From Aurantiochytrium sp. KH105 (lineage: Eukaryota > Sar > Bigyra > Thraustochytrida > Thraustochytriidae), in the NCBI GenBank assembly GCA_003116975.1, contig BGKB01000017.1:310001-374000 (forward strand): 64,000 nt of DNA, read 5' to 3'. The notes beneath the pieces are model-generated. The model was not told where the DNA came from, did no database searches, and saw only the letters and a program-made list of their open reading frames with translations. Shown piece after piece: positions 1 through 9,640 of this stretch. Each line of letters starts with the position of its first letter. Within the stretch, counting starts at the first letter, position 1. The translations under genes and the position numbers were made by a program.

Positions 1-1767
1 GACGCCCTCGAGCAGGACAACGCTAACACCGGGGTTGTCGACGAAAGTCGCGCGCTTTACATGCAATTCTTGCGTGAAACACTAGCCCGAGAAACCACAC
101 AAACGCAGCCAACGGGTACAGGAAACACTGGCGCAGCGGAAACCCATGGGCCACCGGTCGCTGCTCAATCTCAGGTGGCGTCTTCGTCTTCGTCTTCGTC
201 GTCGTCTTCGTCGTCGCTGTCATCAAGGGGTACTGCGCTCGAACGTCGAGCCGCTGAGGATTCACAGCTCGACCGTACCCTTGCGTCCTCTGTCACTAGG
301 TCAGCGCCGCAGTTACATGCAAAAGACGCCGAGACGACGGACCCGCGACATGCTCGAGAAACCAGTTTACCCAATTCATCATTGCTGGATATAAGTGTCG
401 GCTCGTCCTCGCTTTCCTCCTCGTTTCTTGATTCGTTAAGCCCCAAGAGTGCGGCTGGGAAGAGGGGACTTTCGCGGACGATTGCCGACCTATCCATCGA
501 CGATGCAAGTTCTTCGCGACCACGGTCATCCTTTCGACCTCCTTTACCCCCGACGTTGAATCAAAGCTTTGAGAGTGCGGAGGTGTCAATCGGCCGACCG
601 CAAAGGCAGGCTGTTGACTCTTCGTTGTTCGAAATGAATGACTCATTGCATTCGTTCATGAGTGGTGTATCGCTTCCTTCCATGACTTCTAATGGTGGCG
701 AGCATCCGTTAGATCAAGAAAAGGAGGATAACACGCCAACGACGAGCTTGCGGCGCTCACAAGAGACACAAAGCACGCCATTGACGTCAGCAGCAAAAGG
801 ACCTTTTACGCCAGCATTGTCTGCGCGGCTCCACGACCTGTTGCGTGTTCAGCGAGCGCTTGTGGCCCGACTCGGCGAGCAGCGTCTCAATGCAAGCGCG
901 GCGAAGCTTGCATCCCCGGTGGGCCTGCGCGCCCCAGAGGTGAGCTCCGAGGCCGCAATTCTGCGAGAACTCCGACAAGCCGAAATAGACGCGCCGAAAC
1001 TTTGGAGCAAACTCGAGGGCGGCAAACTCTTTGACGTCTTTGACAAAGGAAAAATCATTGCAACCCACAGTCGTGCGCGAAATGGACGGCTGCTATTCAC
1101 GCCGAGCGAAGATGAGCTGCTTGCGAGAGGCATCGAACGATTCGGCCGAAACGCATGGGAAGAGATTGTGCGCACATATCTGGTGGGCAAGAAGAGTTTT
1201 CAGGTTGATCATCGCGTCCATAATCATCAGAAAAGACAGCGCATGCAATCGCAAGCTCCACGTTGCAACAGCGAACAAGAAAACACCGGCGCCGCTGCAG
1301 TAGATGCTGCTTTTCGCGCCGACCCGACGCCTTGCGACAATCCTGTCATGGCCATCAAATTGGCGCGCAAGGAGAAGGAGGCGGCCGACTGGCTGACGCG
1401 TGCGGACATGGACCGTTTTGCGACAGGCCTTGCTCTCGTCGGCGAAGACTTTGATAGGCTTTCGGGGCGATACATGCCCCATATTGGGCCCCAGGTACTT
1501 TCTGAAGTGTACCGGAGTCTGGTGCAACGCATCCCTGAGACCGCAGCGCTTATGCGTTTTATTGGTTCTGATCTCGACACTTCGCCTTGGACGCCGTCAG
1601 ATGATCGCATTATTCTCGTAGACACGAATGGGAAAAAGCCCGCGCGCAGTGACCGCGTTTGGACAACTATTAAGCAAAAGTTGATGCGCAAGCGGCGTCT
1701 GAGGGAGATTCAAGCGCGATTTCGCATTTTGCGCGTCATCTTTCACATCAAGTCATCATCACTGTAA
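1..1767 (+). CDS. GON4-like SANT/Myb-domain nuclear protein, 5'-truncated by window edge
   Basis: The reading frame is open from base 1 with no stop before the first ATG at 61, so the true start is probably outside the window. The N-terminal ~340 residues are Ser/Thr-rich and low-complexity, with a Ser run near residues 42-54 encoded by TCG/TCT repeats. From about residue 346 comes a SANT-like helix set beginning FTPSEDELLARGIERFG, then a basic HNHQKRQR stretch, a second repeat around RADMDRFATGLALVGEDF, and a third SANT-like segment starting SPWTPSDDRIIL near the C-terminus. The order 'SANT, then basic NPxxAI-type linker' resembles GON4L/YARP-type and plant GON4-like chromatin factors. Known for that family: nuclear transcriptional co-repressors. 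The role here is inferred; another Myb/SANT protein remains possible. Confidence 0.5.
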   Translation, partial: DALEQDNANTGVVDESRALYMQFLRETLARETTQTQPTGTGNTGAAETHGPPVAAQSQVASSSSSSSSSSSSLSSRGTALERRAAEDSQLDRTLASSVTRSAPQLHAKDAETTDPRHARETSLPNSSLLDISVGSSSLSSSFLDSLSPKSAAGKRGLSRTIADLSIDDASSSRPRSSFRPPLPPTLNQSFESAEVSIGRPQRQAVDSSLFEMNDSLHSFMSGVSLPSMTSNGGEHPLDQEKEDNTPTTSLRRSQETQSTPLTSAAKGPFTPALSARLHDLLRVQRALVARLGEQRLNASAAKLASPVGLRAPEVSSEAAILRELRQAEIDAPKLWSKLEGGKLFDVFDKGKIIATHSRARNGRLLFTPSEDELLARGIERFGRNAWEEIVRTYLVGKKSFQVDHRVHNHQKRQRMQSQAPRCNSEQENTGAAAVDAAFRADPTPCDNPVMAIKLARKEKEAADWLTRADMDRFATGLALVGEDFDRLSGRYMPHIGPQVLSEVYRSLVQRIPETAALMRFIGSDLDTSPWTPSDDRIILVDTNGKKPARSDRVWTTIKQKLMRKRRLREIQARFRILRVIFHIKSSSL

Positions 1768-1964
1768 ACAGAAACAACAAAGTAGCCTAAATGAGATCAA
1801 TGCGGAAACAAGACATCACCTTTACATTTATGTGCTGTGCTGCTGAGCCCTATTTGTCCGAAAGATAAAAGCACAGGGCAAAGCTTGTGTGAGTCGAGCC
1901 TTCTTTTCACTTTTGACGCGAAATCTGTTCATGCTGCTGAGATACTGTTGCTGCTGCTTCTGCA

Positions 1965-2531
1965 CTACTGTTGCTGCTGCTGCTGCTGCGAGGTAACGTA
2001 TGCCTGAAACTTTTGAAGAGCCTTGAAACGATGAGAGATGCCGTTCTTAATCTCTTTGTCGAGCTCGGCGTAGGTCTGTTCGAAGCCGTCCGGCTGGAAC
2101 ACAGGATCCCAGCCAAAGTCCTTGGGTCCGCGCGCAGGCACAATGCGGCCATGCGTCTGGCCAACGAATGTCAGCGGTTCGGCTCCGGGACCAGAGCTGT
2201 AGGCAAAAATGCACTGTGCATAGGCGGTCTTGTCCTCGTAGGCCGCGAGCAGATTGTTGAGTCCCTCGTGGCCAGTCTTTTCGAGAAACCACTTGATGTA
2301 GACGCCCGGCAGGCCATTGAGCGCGTTAAAGCACAAGCTCGTATCTTCCACGAGGACGGGGCCGTCGATCCTGGCCTGCGCCAGTCTGCACTTTTCCGCG
2401 GCCACCGCTTCCGGCTCGCCTTGCAGTTCGGGCAAGTCGACTTTTTCGTTGCGCAGCGCCATGGCCGAGCCTACGATGGCTTGCACCTCCTCCAACTTTT
2501 TGGCATTGCCCGTCACAAAGGTGACCGCCAT
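1965..2531 (-). CDS. ITPA: Inosine triphosphate pyrophosphatase (ITPase/HAM1 family)
   Basis: This enzyme hydrolyses ITP, dITP and XTP to monophosphate plus pyrophosphate, cleaning the nucleotide pool in the cytosol. The 188-residue product starts [16 protein letters not shown], containing the family's nucleotide-binding TGNxxKxxE signature. [34 protein letters not shown] and the catalytic/base-recognition segment NGISHR (residues 163-168) follow in the usual order. Length matches human ITPA (194 residues). An in-frame ATG ten codons upstream (2561) is open, but the start at 2531 puts the conserved first beta-strand right at the N-terminus. The C-terminus ends in a run of seven Gln encoded by CAG repeats, absent from most relatives. 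It is head-to-head with the MRNIP-like gene. Confidence 0.93.
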   Translation of the reverse strand: MAVTFVTGNAKKLEEVQAIVGSAMALRNEKVDLPELQGEPEAVAAEKCRLAQARIDGPVLVEDTSLCFNALNGLPGVYIKWFLEKTGHEGLNNLLAAYEDKTAYAQCIFAYSSGPGAEPLTFVGQTHGRIVPARGPKDFGWDPVFQPDGFEQTYAELDKEIKNGISHRFKALQKFQAYVTSQQQQQQQ

Positions 2532-2756
2532 CCTGCCGCCTCGGGCCGCCGCGCGCTGCATGCAAAGTCCGCCTCACCGCGCTCGCCTTCGGGCTCTGGC
2601 GGGCGCTCGCCTTTGGCCACGATTCACCTTCTTGTTCACCTTCCCACCATACGCCAAACGAGGGAGACGAGCTCGCAAGAGCGCCAGACTCTCGCGGACC
2701 TGCGCCGGCTGGCAGCACGTGCGGAGGGAAGGGCGAGGGCAGGCTCGGGCCGAGTC
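2532..2756. promoter_or_regulatory. Short divergent promoter between ITPA and the MRNIP-like gene
   Basis: Only 225 bases separate the proposed ITPA start (minus) and the proposed MRNIP-like start (plus). Both promoters must lie here or inside the other gene's leader. I see no clear TATA box. A bidirectional promoter is inferred from geometry alone. Confidence 0.4.
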
Positions 2757-3677
2757 ATGCCTTTCTTCATTGTCGTACGTCTTGCGTAAGGAGAGATTGT
2801 CGGGCCGCCGAAGACTCGGATTGTATTGCGTTCAACGACGAGAACGGTGACGACGAGGAGCACGCGTTCCGGGGAACTACTGTGCTCTCGATCTCACAAA
2901 AAAAGAATGCAGATGCATTGTATCAGCAGGACCTGGAGCCAAAGTTCTTGGAGATAGGTATTATTCAAATGACTTGCCGTCACAAGCCTGAATGGAGAGT
3001 TGTGACAGAAGACGATGATGTGGTCGGTCGGTCGGTCGGTCGGTTGGTCCCCTTGAATACCTCGCCAAGCATTTGAATGAATTCTGACCATTCTTTGAGT
3101 CTTGTATACTCTCGCGCAGGTGCAATGCGGCACGTGCGAAGCTTTTCAGGTGATCCAGGACCCAAAATCGCGCAAGTTCGCTTGCAAAATGTGCCGCGAG
3201 CGGAACAGCGTACGCCGCATGTACGGTCGCTCCGAAAAGGCCAAGGAAATGCGTATCGTGTGTCAGCGGCTTTCAAGCAAGCGCTTCGAGTTAGCCGAAG
3301 AACGACAAGCACAGCTCGCTGCGGAACAGGCTTCAAGCGCTGCGAACAACGAAGACGATCACGAGGCTGAAGATGATGAAAGCGAGTCAGATCCAGGTTT
3401 GCACCTTGGAGATGAAGGCGGTTCCATGTGGGACCAATTTTTGTCTTCTGCACCTCGTTATGACCAAGGTGCCAATGGTCAAGAAAACGGTAACGATGAG
3501 GAGGAAGAGGAAGAGGAGGAGGTCGTTCTTCCAAACGGCAAACGTGCACGATTTGTGACAACGATTCCCGACCCAAAGAAACGTGTGAGCCGTAGACCTA
3601 GAAAGCAAGCAGACGCCGATGAGTCTCGCCGTCGCTCGTACAAGGACACAGATCAAGAAGAAGAATTGTGGGCTTGA
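2757..3677 (+). CDS. MRN-complex-interacting protein (MRNIP) family, two exons
   Basis: Proposed exons are 2757-2774 and 3120-3677, separated by a 345-base intron with donor GTACGT and acceptor GCGCAG. The first exon encodes only MPFFIV. The second continues VQCGTCEAFQV, giving the family's N-terminal core: two CxxC pairs (VQCGTC and FACKMC) followed by the RNSVRRMYGRSEKAKEMR segment. Known family members have the same short hydrophobic N-terminus before the first Cys pair. The middle is acidic and contains GSMWDQFL, similar to a conserved W-x2-FL element. The tail is basic (KKRVSRRPRK), a likely nuclear signal. In animals MRNIP helps MRE11-RAD50-NBS1 respond to double-strand breaks; that role here is inferred. 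Without the first exon the in-frame ATG at 3102 would give MYTLAQ, which I consider intronic. Confidence 0.75.
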
Positions 3678-3979
3678 CAATAGTGTAAAGATGTTTGTTA
3701 TACCATGGTCTTTCTGCCATTCGTCGTTCTCGATGACTGCAACTCCTTGCCCCCTCGACTCGATGCTGGGAAAGTACATTACTCCGGGTTAGCTCCCATC
3801 GCTCGCCACTGCCAGTTCGGCAACGCATTCTCTTTATCGTCGTCCGTCGTTGCTTCGAATGATGTCCTTCTTGGTGTCCAAAGTTGTGCACCATCGTCCG
3901 ATCCTCTCGGCGACAACAACGACGATGGCAAATCAACTTGAAGATTGATTGATCCATCGTCGCAACCTCGGCCGGGAGC

Positions 3980-4969
3980 ATGCTAGTCTCGCGCTGCGCC
4001 GCAACGGTGGGCAAGGCCCGGCTTTGTGCGGCCCCGCTGCGCGGACACGGGTCGCCATGGGCTCGCCTCGGCTCGAGAGCGGCGTCGGCGACCGCGGAGC
4101 GCGAAGACATGGCTCGTATCGCAGACGCCCTCCGGCCTTACGGGAGCGAGGAGGGTCGCGTGCGTCTGGAAAAGGACGCGAGTGGGCGGCAGGCGTGGCT
4201 GTCGCTGGTGAACCCGGGCAAGAAGAACGCCTTGTCCGGTAAGATGATGGCGGAGCTGCACGATGCTGTCAAGGAGCTGCGGGAAGGCGACGAGTACAAG
4301 TCGACGACGACGCTCTTTGTGCAAGGCACCGAGGACTTTTTCTGCTCGGGCGCCGACCTGGGGATTCTCATGAAAAAGTTTACGCGACAGGACGGTCTCG
4401 ACATGTCGTGGCTCATGCAACGCACGCTGCACGATTTGCGCGCACTGCCGCAAATATCTGTTGCTGTCGTCAATGGCGGCGCCATGGGCGGAGGAACGGA
4501 AATCGTCCTTTCCACGGACTTTCGCGTCTTTCAGAGCAAGGCCAACTTTCGCATGGTGCAGACCACTCTTGGGCTCGTTCCCGGCTGGGGCGGAGGTACC
4601 CGGCTCGTCAGTCTGGTTGGGAGAACAAAGGCTCTCAAGGTGTTGTGTGGGGCGCCCAAGCTCGACGCCGACGGACTCGCCGAGCTCGGCATCGCAGACT
4701 GTGTCTCTGGTCCTGACGAGACGGCCGAATTGGCCGCCGAGAGATTCATGAAGCCATTTTATGACGCCAAGTACCCTGGTGCAGTCCAAGGGGCAAAGAG
4801 CATCATCGGCTTTGCGCACGATCATTCAGATATTGACGTGAGTCTCAACCACGAACGTGAAGTCTTCTCGCGCGCTTGGCAGGGTGAGGAAAACAAACAT
4901 GCGCTCGCAGAGATTGACCGCGCACGCCAGGCTCGTCGTGCAGCGCAGCAGCAGCAGCAGGAGAAGTAG
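3980..4969 (+). CDS. ECHDC1: Ethylmalonyl-CoA decarboxylase-like enzyme (ECHDC1, crotonase superfamily)
   Basis: The 329-residue protein has a crotonase fold: SLVNPGKKNALSGKMM, then FFCSGADL (CoA/oxyanion loop), GGAMGGGTE (second oxyanion loop, residues 166-174) and GLVPGWGGGTRLV. The GWGGGTRLV...ALKVLCGAPKLDA stretch and the C-terminal HEREVFSRAWQG motif fit ECHDC1 better than mitochondrial enoyl-CoA hydratase. Known ECHDC1 decarboxylates ethylmalonyl-CoA and methylmalonyl-CoA, a metabolite-repair reaction limiting branched fatty acids. The first ~40 residues are Arg/Ala/Ser-rich without acids, so a mitochondrial presequence is possible, whereas animal ECHDC1 is cytosolic. The tail ends in a short Gln run. 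About 300 bases of spacer upstream (3678-3979) show no other gene. Confidence 0.85.
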   Translation: MLVSRCAATVGKARLCAAPLRGHGSPWARLGSRAASATAEREDMARIADALRPYGSEEGRVRLEKDASGRQAWLSLVNPGKKNALSGKMMAELHDAVKELREGDEYKSTTTLFVQGTEDFFCSGADLGILMKKFTRQDGLDMSWLMQRTLHDLRALPQISVAVVNGGAMGGGTEIVLSTDFRVFQSKANFRMVQTTLGLVPGWGGGTRLVSLVGRTKALKVLCGAPKLDADGLAELGIADCVSGPDETAELAAERFMKPFYDAKYPGAVQGAKSIIGFAHDHSDIDVSLNHEREVFSRAWQGEENKHALAEIDRARQARRAAQQQQQEK

Positions 4970-5134
4970 GAAAAAACAGCCGTAGCTGGAAAAGCAATAA
5001 CTCCTTTTGGACATGAATGAATATGAATCTAAGCGCGTCCGTTTCTTGAGGCTTGCTGTAGAGACACGACAAAAAAGCAAAAGTGTTCTGGAAATAGAAA
5101 TCTCACGAGGACGGAGTTCCTCATCTCAATTTTA

Positions 5135-7048
5135 TTACGCGCTTCGTTCCTCTCGAGTGCTGTCGTCGCCAACACGAAATTCAAGGACGTCCGCGAGATC
5201 GCTTTGGAAGCTTACACCGCCAAAGACGAGCGCTTCACTTGCTACCGAGCAAGAAGCGTGACTGAACCTCGCAGCCACCTGCGATTCTGTTGCCATCGCA
5301 CACTCGCTCCACATGCCCGTCAGAGGATCGACCGACTGGACCTCGCCGGAGACATGAACGCCTCCATCCCAGCCACCAAAGACGAAGAGACGGTCTTTTG
5401 CTTTCCACATGGTATGTCCGCATCGAGGAAAGGGGGTCTCTTGCGACGGGGAGAACCATCGAGCCGAATGCAAATCGAAAAATTGCAAATCTCGCAGCAC
5501 ACCATCTGCGCCTTTGCCACCATGCACGCAGAGCACGAGGTCTTGGTTGTGAGGGAAGACTGGGGTCAGATTTTCTGCATCAGGTCCTTGTGCAAGATGA
5601 TCTCGCTGTAGCTCATGACTTGCACGCAACATGCCATCACGCTCCTTTGCGGAGCTCGCAAGCTCTACAGCACTTTGCAAGGGAGCTACTGCCTCTTGAT
5701 ACCGCTCGAGCGCGATGAGCGCCATCGCTTCACGATAATACGCCTTTCCCCATTGTGAATCGAGGCGAACTGCGGCCAATGCGTCTTGAAGTGCGCCTTG
5801 AGGGTCGTCTAATGCAAGACGCACCGCAGAGCGATTGCCAAACAAGCGAGCGTCGCTTCCGTCGGCTTCAATGCCTTTGGCGTATAGCTCATGGGCAGCA
5901 TCCAATTCGCCAGAAACGTATTTACGATTTCCCTCGTTGCGAAGATCGTTGGCACGCGACTGTGCTTCTGCAGAGGGAAGTTGTTTGTTCTCCGGACGCG
6001 TTGCTTGCGCGAGAACAGCATCTGTCATGAGGTACTCTCCATAGTGCTGCAATGCGCGAGCATCTTGCAGGTTCACGTCTGCGTCTGCGTCATTGTTGGT
6101 ACTATGAGGCGCTGTGGGCTGCAATAGCACGCACGCAGCAAGTTCGCGGGCGAGCGGACATCTCCCTTCACACCGTACGGTAGACCATCGGCCCATATGC
6201 GAACTTTCATCGAGGTGCAAGACGTGCATATCCCGGAATACACCACTATGAGGGCTTGATCCGCCGAAATAAATGATCTTGTTCCCCAGCGCGACTGCAC
6301 AAGTTTCCGTGCGTGGCGCGGGCGGAACACCAACAAGCGTGGGTGCATGCCAGGTCCACTCATCTTTGCCGGTCTTGGAGCAAATTGTTTTGGTAAGAAT
6401 ATGGACATCATTGAAGACGTGGCCGCAGGAAGCGTCCAGGCCGCCGAAAATAACCATCCTTGCGTCTCCTTGTGCTGTTGCCGCGTGGCCGCAGCGTGGA
6501 GCTGGTGCAGAGCCCTTGATCGCCTTGCTGAGGTCGGTCCAGGCGTTCGGGCGCTTTTTGGAGACAGCAGATGCGTCTTTCGCGCAGTTCCCAGAGACCG
6601 CTAGCTTCCAAAGATCACCATAATGGGTTCCATCGCGTGATGCCCCACCAAAGAGCACGACGTCGTCACCAAGACGAACGAGTTGTGCGCCACCTCGTGC
6701 CGCTGGTCCTGGCGTGCGTGTTGAAGTAGATCCAGTTTGGATGGACGTAGCCATGATGCGCAAGCGCTCTTGCGCCATCCATTGGCTTGGGTCTCCGAGG
6801 CTACACGTCTCGAATTTGAGATCTTGCAGCTCGCCGCCGCCTTGAAGCGAGACCTTGCGAGAGGCATTAACGTCACAGTTGTCTCGCGCAGGTTTTTCAC
6901 AGTTTTCGGCTCGAGTCTGTGTAAGAAGGGCCTCTGCCGCCTGGGCTTCTTCGATTGTATCGTACTCGCGCAGCATCTGAGCGTCCTGGACATCGTATTT
7001 GTTGTCGTCCTCGGCGGACGCCGGGACCTCTTCGACGTAAATGTTCAT
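5135..7048 (-). CDS. Kelch-repeat protein with an inserted TPR domain
   Basis: The 637-residue product (from MNIYVEEVPASAEDD) has Kelch motifs on both sides of a TPR block. Blades are visible near residues 118-150 (VVLFGGASRDGT), 182-220 (MVIFGGLDAS) and 241-280 (IIYFGGSSPH). Residues 361-475 are three TPR units starting EAQSRANDLRNEGNRKYVSG. Kelch resumes at ~503 (LVLCVHGGKG), 541-560 (RLFVFGGWDG) and 593-625 (EALVFGGVSF). Kelch propellers and TPRs are protein-interaction scaffolds; no catalytic residues are seen and I cannot name an orthologue. The frame is open upstream to 7678, but that part is Cys/Arg-rich and overlaps the divergent ABC transporter, so I start at 7048. Confidence 0.8.
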   Translation of the reverse strand: MNIYVEEVPASAEDDNKYDVQDAQMLREYDTIEEAQAAEALLTQTRAENCEKPARDNCDVNASRKVSLQGGGELQDLKFETCSLGDPSQWMAQERLRIMATSIQTGSTSTRTPGPAARGGAQLVRLGDDVVLFGGASRDGTHYGDLWKLAVSGNCAKDASAVSKKRPNAWTDLSKAIKGSAPAPRCGHAATAQGDARMVIFGGLDASCGHVFNDVHILTKTICSKTGKDEWTWHAPTLVGVPPAPRTETCAVALGNKIIYFGGSSPHSGVFRDMHVLHLDESSHMGRWSTVRCEGRCPLARELAACVLLQPTAPHSTNNDADADVNLQDARALQHYGEYLMTDAVLAQATRPENKQLPSAEAQSRANDLRNEGNRKYVSGELDAAHELYAKGIEADGSDARLFGNRSAVRLALDDPQGALQDALAAVRLDSQWGKAYYREAMALIALERYQEAVAPLQSAVELASSAKERDGMLRASHELQRDHLAQGPDAENLTPVFPHNQDLVLCVHGGKGADGVLRDLQFFDLHSARWFSPSQETPFPRCGHTMWKAKDRLFVFGGWDGGVHVSGEVQSVDPLTGMWSECAMATESQVAARFSHASCSVASEALVFGGVSFQSDLADVLEFRVGDDSTREERSA

Positions 7049-7633
7049 CCTTGGCCGTCTCGCCTGGAGCAGCGGCACCACTCTCTCGCGCTCGTAAAAT
7101 GTAAGCGTTTGCAAGCAAAGTGCCCCAGCAAGCCAGCAATCAAGCGAGCAAACGAGTGAGCAGAAAAAATGTTCGCTCGACCGCGGTCTGTCGAGCACCT
7201 CGCTGCGTTGTGCGACTTTGAGTGTTGTTAGCAAGCGGCGCGGTCTGGGCCAAACGGTCCCGAGGTGTTGCGTGCACACACCTTTCAAGAAGCGAGCGGG
7301 GACACGGGTGTGCAATGTGCGCGGGGACCCCTCTGCTGGAGAAGCAAGCTGCAAACCCCGAAGCCCGAGGACCAGGACACGAGGGTTGCCAGCGGCTGCC
7401 GCGGCGGCCCCGGCGCAGATCGCGTGCGCGGAGGCGACGAACCCATCTGTTGCGGATAACACGCACTGGTGTTTTCTGGTCTCGAGGCCGCGAGAGTCGC
7501 TAGTGACGCCGGAAAGCGCCGAGGAGAGAAGTCTCCGCGTCCGAGAGCCCCCTTCCTTTCTCCTTGGGCAAGGCAAAAGAGGGGAAGAGCCTGCAGCCTG
7601 CAGGCGAGCGCTGCGCGCAGCGACGAGATCAAC
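7049..7633. other. Divergent intergenic region, Kelch-TPR gene and ABC transporter
   Basis: Both flanking genes are transcribed outward from this 585-base stretch. Open frames cross it on both strands, but their composition is Arg/Ala/Pro-rich without domains. It probably holds both promoters and 5' leaders. If the ABC gene starts at the earlier in-frame ATG (7469), the right part is coding. Confidence 0.4.
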
Positions 7634-9640
7634 ATGACGAGCGATGAGCCTCTGCTGGTTTCGCACCAGGATGCGCAAAACGAAGAGTCAAACGCCAAAG
7701 GTCGAGACGACGTCCGGAGACTGCTCGCGCAGGAGACGAATGGAAAGGTCGACAGCGACGGATCGCTGGGTCCTGCGGAGGATCACAACGGCGCAGATAA
7801 GTCGGAAGATGCTGCTCCGGCGCGCTGGAGCATGCGCGAGGTCGCCAAACTCGCACGCGAAAATGCGGCAGGCGATATGGCGTGCGCTCTTGTGGCGCTC
7901 GTGGTTTCAAGTGGAACGAATCTAGCCTTGCCCAAGATCATGGGCTGGATGGTCGACCTGGTGGTAGCCCGTGGCCCCGGTGCAAGCGGCAGCGTCGGCG
8001 GCAGCGAGCTTCTTGAAAGCCCTACAGCCTCGGGACGCCCAAGTGTTGCCCAAGCGGCTTGGGCGGCACTCGGTGTCTTTGCTGCGGGAGCCGTCGGCTC
8101 GATTGCCCGCGTCTTCTTCCTGAGCTCGGCAGAGACGAAGATTGCGCGTCGCCTACGCGTCGACTTGTACCGCGCAACCCTGCAATATGGTCCTGTTGAA
8201 CAGGATGCCAATGCGGTCATTTCGTGCTTGGCGCAGGATGCCGAGGACTTGTCCAAGTCCATTTGCAAGAACATTGCATCCTTGTATCGCGGATGTAACT
8301 CGGCGTTCGGCGGCGCTGCCATGCTTTGCTACATTTCCCCGCAACTGACCATGGTCTCGTTGAGCCTGCTGCCGATGATCGGTTCCGGTGCTTTTGCGTT
8401 TTCCCGTTTCTCGCGACGCATCGCCAAGAGCGTCAAGGAGGATACTCGAAATGCCGTTGCTCGAGCGGGCGAACGTGTGCAGCAGCTGGCGACGGTGCGC
8501 ATGTTCAACGGTGAAACGCGCGAAGTGGAACGCTTTGCAAGCGCCCTCGACGGCCTCTGCGGCCGTGCGGGTCGAGCAGCCCTGGCTGAGGGGCTTTTCA
8601 TGGGCGGTCTCGGATTCTCTCTCAATGCCTCACTATTGGCCGTTGTGTGCTATGGCGGACGCCTGGTTGCCGCTGGGAGCATGACGGGCGGTCAGCTGGC
8701 ATCTTTTGCCATGTACAGCGGACTCATGGGCCTCGGTTTTGGCCAATTGGGTAGCGCGTATAGCGACTTTTCACGATCCCTTGGCGCCTCGCAACGTCTG
8801 AAAGCACTTCTCGCGGATATGCCAGCGTCTGGTTCCACTCCGACGCCACGACCCGAGGGTGATGCTATCGCGCAGCAGATCGTCGATCCCGTGCTTCGCT
8901 TTGAGAACGTCCATTTCGCGTATGCAGCAAATCCGGACAAGGAGATTCTTCAAGGACTTGATCTGACGCTCGAGCCAGGCAAGGTGGTGTGCATTGCAGG
9001 CCGCTCGGGCGTCGGCAAGTCGACGCTGAGCAAGCTCATCATGCGCGTGGAGCAGGACTGGCAAGGCCAAATCACTCTTGACGGTCGGGACATTCGTGAG
9101 ATTCCACTCACGGCCTATCGTACGCTGCTTTCCGCTGTGGATCAGCGCCCTGCCCTGTTCACGGACCTCACCATTGCGGAGAACATTGCGTTTTCAAGGC
9201 CTGGAGCTTCCGAGGACGAGGTTCGCGAAGCCGCTCGCATGGCGGAGGCCTTTGAGTTCATCGAGGCCCTACCCGATGGTTTTGCGAGTATTGTGGGTGG
9301 AGGGCCCAAGAGCGTTCAGTTATCGGTGGGGCAAGCGCAGCGCATTGCTTTGGCGCGTGCTTTCCTGCGTCGTGCGCGCGTCTACATCTTTGACGAGCAT
9401 TCGTCTAGCCTCGACCATCGTGCCGAGCAGGATGTGCAGAGGTCCGTGCGTGGCCTTGCGGCTCGTGGCTGTGCAGTCGTTGTGATTGCGCATCGCGCCT
9501 CCATGCTTGAAGCTGCCGATCACATTGTTGTGCTTGAGAACGGTGCTGTTGCGGAGCAGGGCACTTTTGCGGATTTGTTGGCCAAGCCAGACGGTCCTTT
9601 CCGCGACTTGCTCAGCAGTTTGCGACAACGAAGCGATTGA
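7634..9640 (+). CDS. Half-size ABC transporter, ABCB/TAP-like (membrane domain plus ATPase)
   Basis: One type-1 exporter membrane domain (roughly residues 55-370, several hydrophobic helices) is followed by one nucleotide-binding domain. The NBD has Walker A GRSGVGKST (~456), Q-loop VDQRPALF, signature LSVGQ (~563), Walker B VYIFDE (~585), D-loop SSLD and switch IAHR (~618). Half transporters of this kind dimerise and export peptides, lipids or xenobiotics from organelles or the plasma membrane; the substrate is unknown. The signature has Val where most relatives have Gly (LSGGQ). I chose ATG 7634 (MTSDEPLLVSHQDA) giving 668 residues. An in-frame ATG at 7469 would add 55 mostly basic residues that could act as an organelle presequence; the choice is open. 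Confidence 0.88.
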   Translation: MTSDEPLLVSHQDAQNEESNAKGRDDVRRLLAQETNGKVDSDGSLGPAEDHNGADKSEDAAPARWSMREVAKLARENAAGDMACALVALVVSSGTNLALPKIMGWMVDLVVARGPGASGSVGGSELLESPTASGRPSVAQAAWAALGVFAAGAVGSIARVFFLSSAETKIARRLRVDLYRATLQYGPVEQDANAVISCLAQDAEDLSKSICKNIASLYRGCNSAFGGAAMLCYISPQLTMVSLSLLPMIGSGAFAFSRFSRRIAKSVKEDTRNAVARAGERVQQLATVRMFNGETREVERFASALDGLCGRAGRAALAEGLFMGGLGFSLNASLLAVVCYGGRLVAAGSMTGGQLASFAMYSGLMGLGFGQLGSAYSDFSRSLGASQRLKALLADMPASGSTPTPRPEGDAIAQQIVDPVLRFENVHFAYAANPDKEILQGLDLTLEPGKVVCIAGRSGVGKSTLSKLIMRVEQDWQGQITLDGRDIREIPLTAYRTLLSAVDQRPALFTDLTIAENIAFSRPGASEDEVREAARMAEAFEFIEALPDGFASIVGGGPKSVQLSVGQAQRIALARAFLRRARVYIFDEHSSSLDHRAEQDVQRSVRGLAARGCAVVVIAHRASMLEAADHIVVLENGAVAEQGTFADLLAKPDGPFRDLLSSLRQRSD

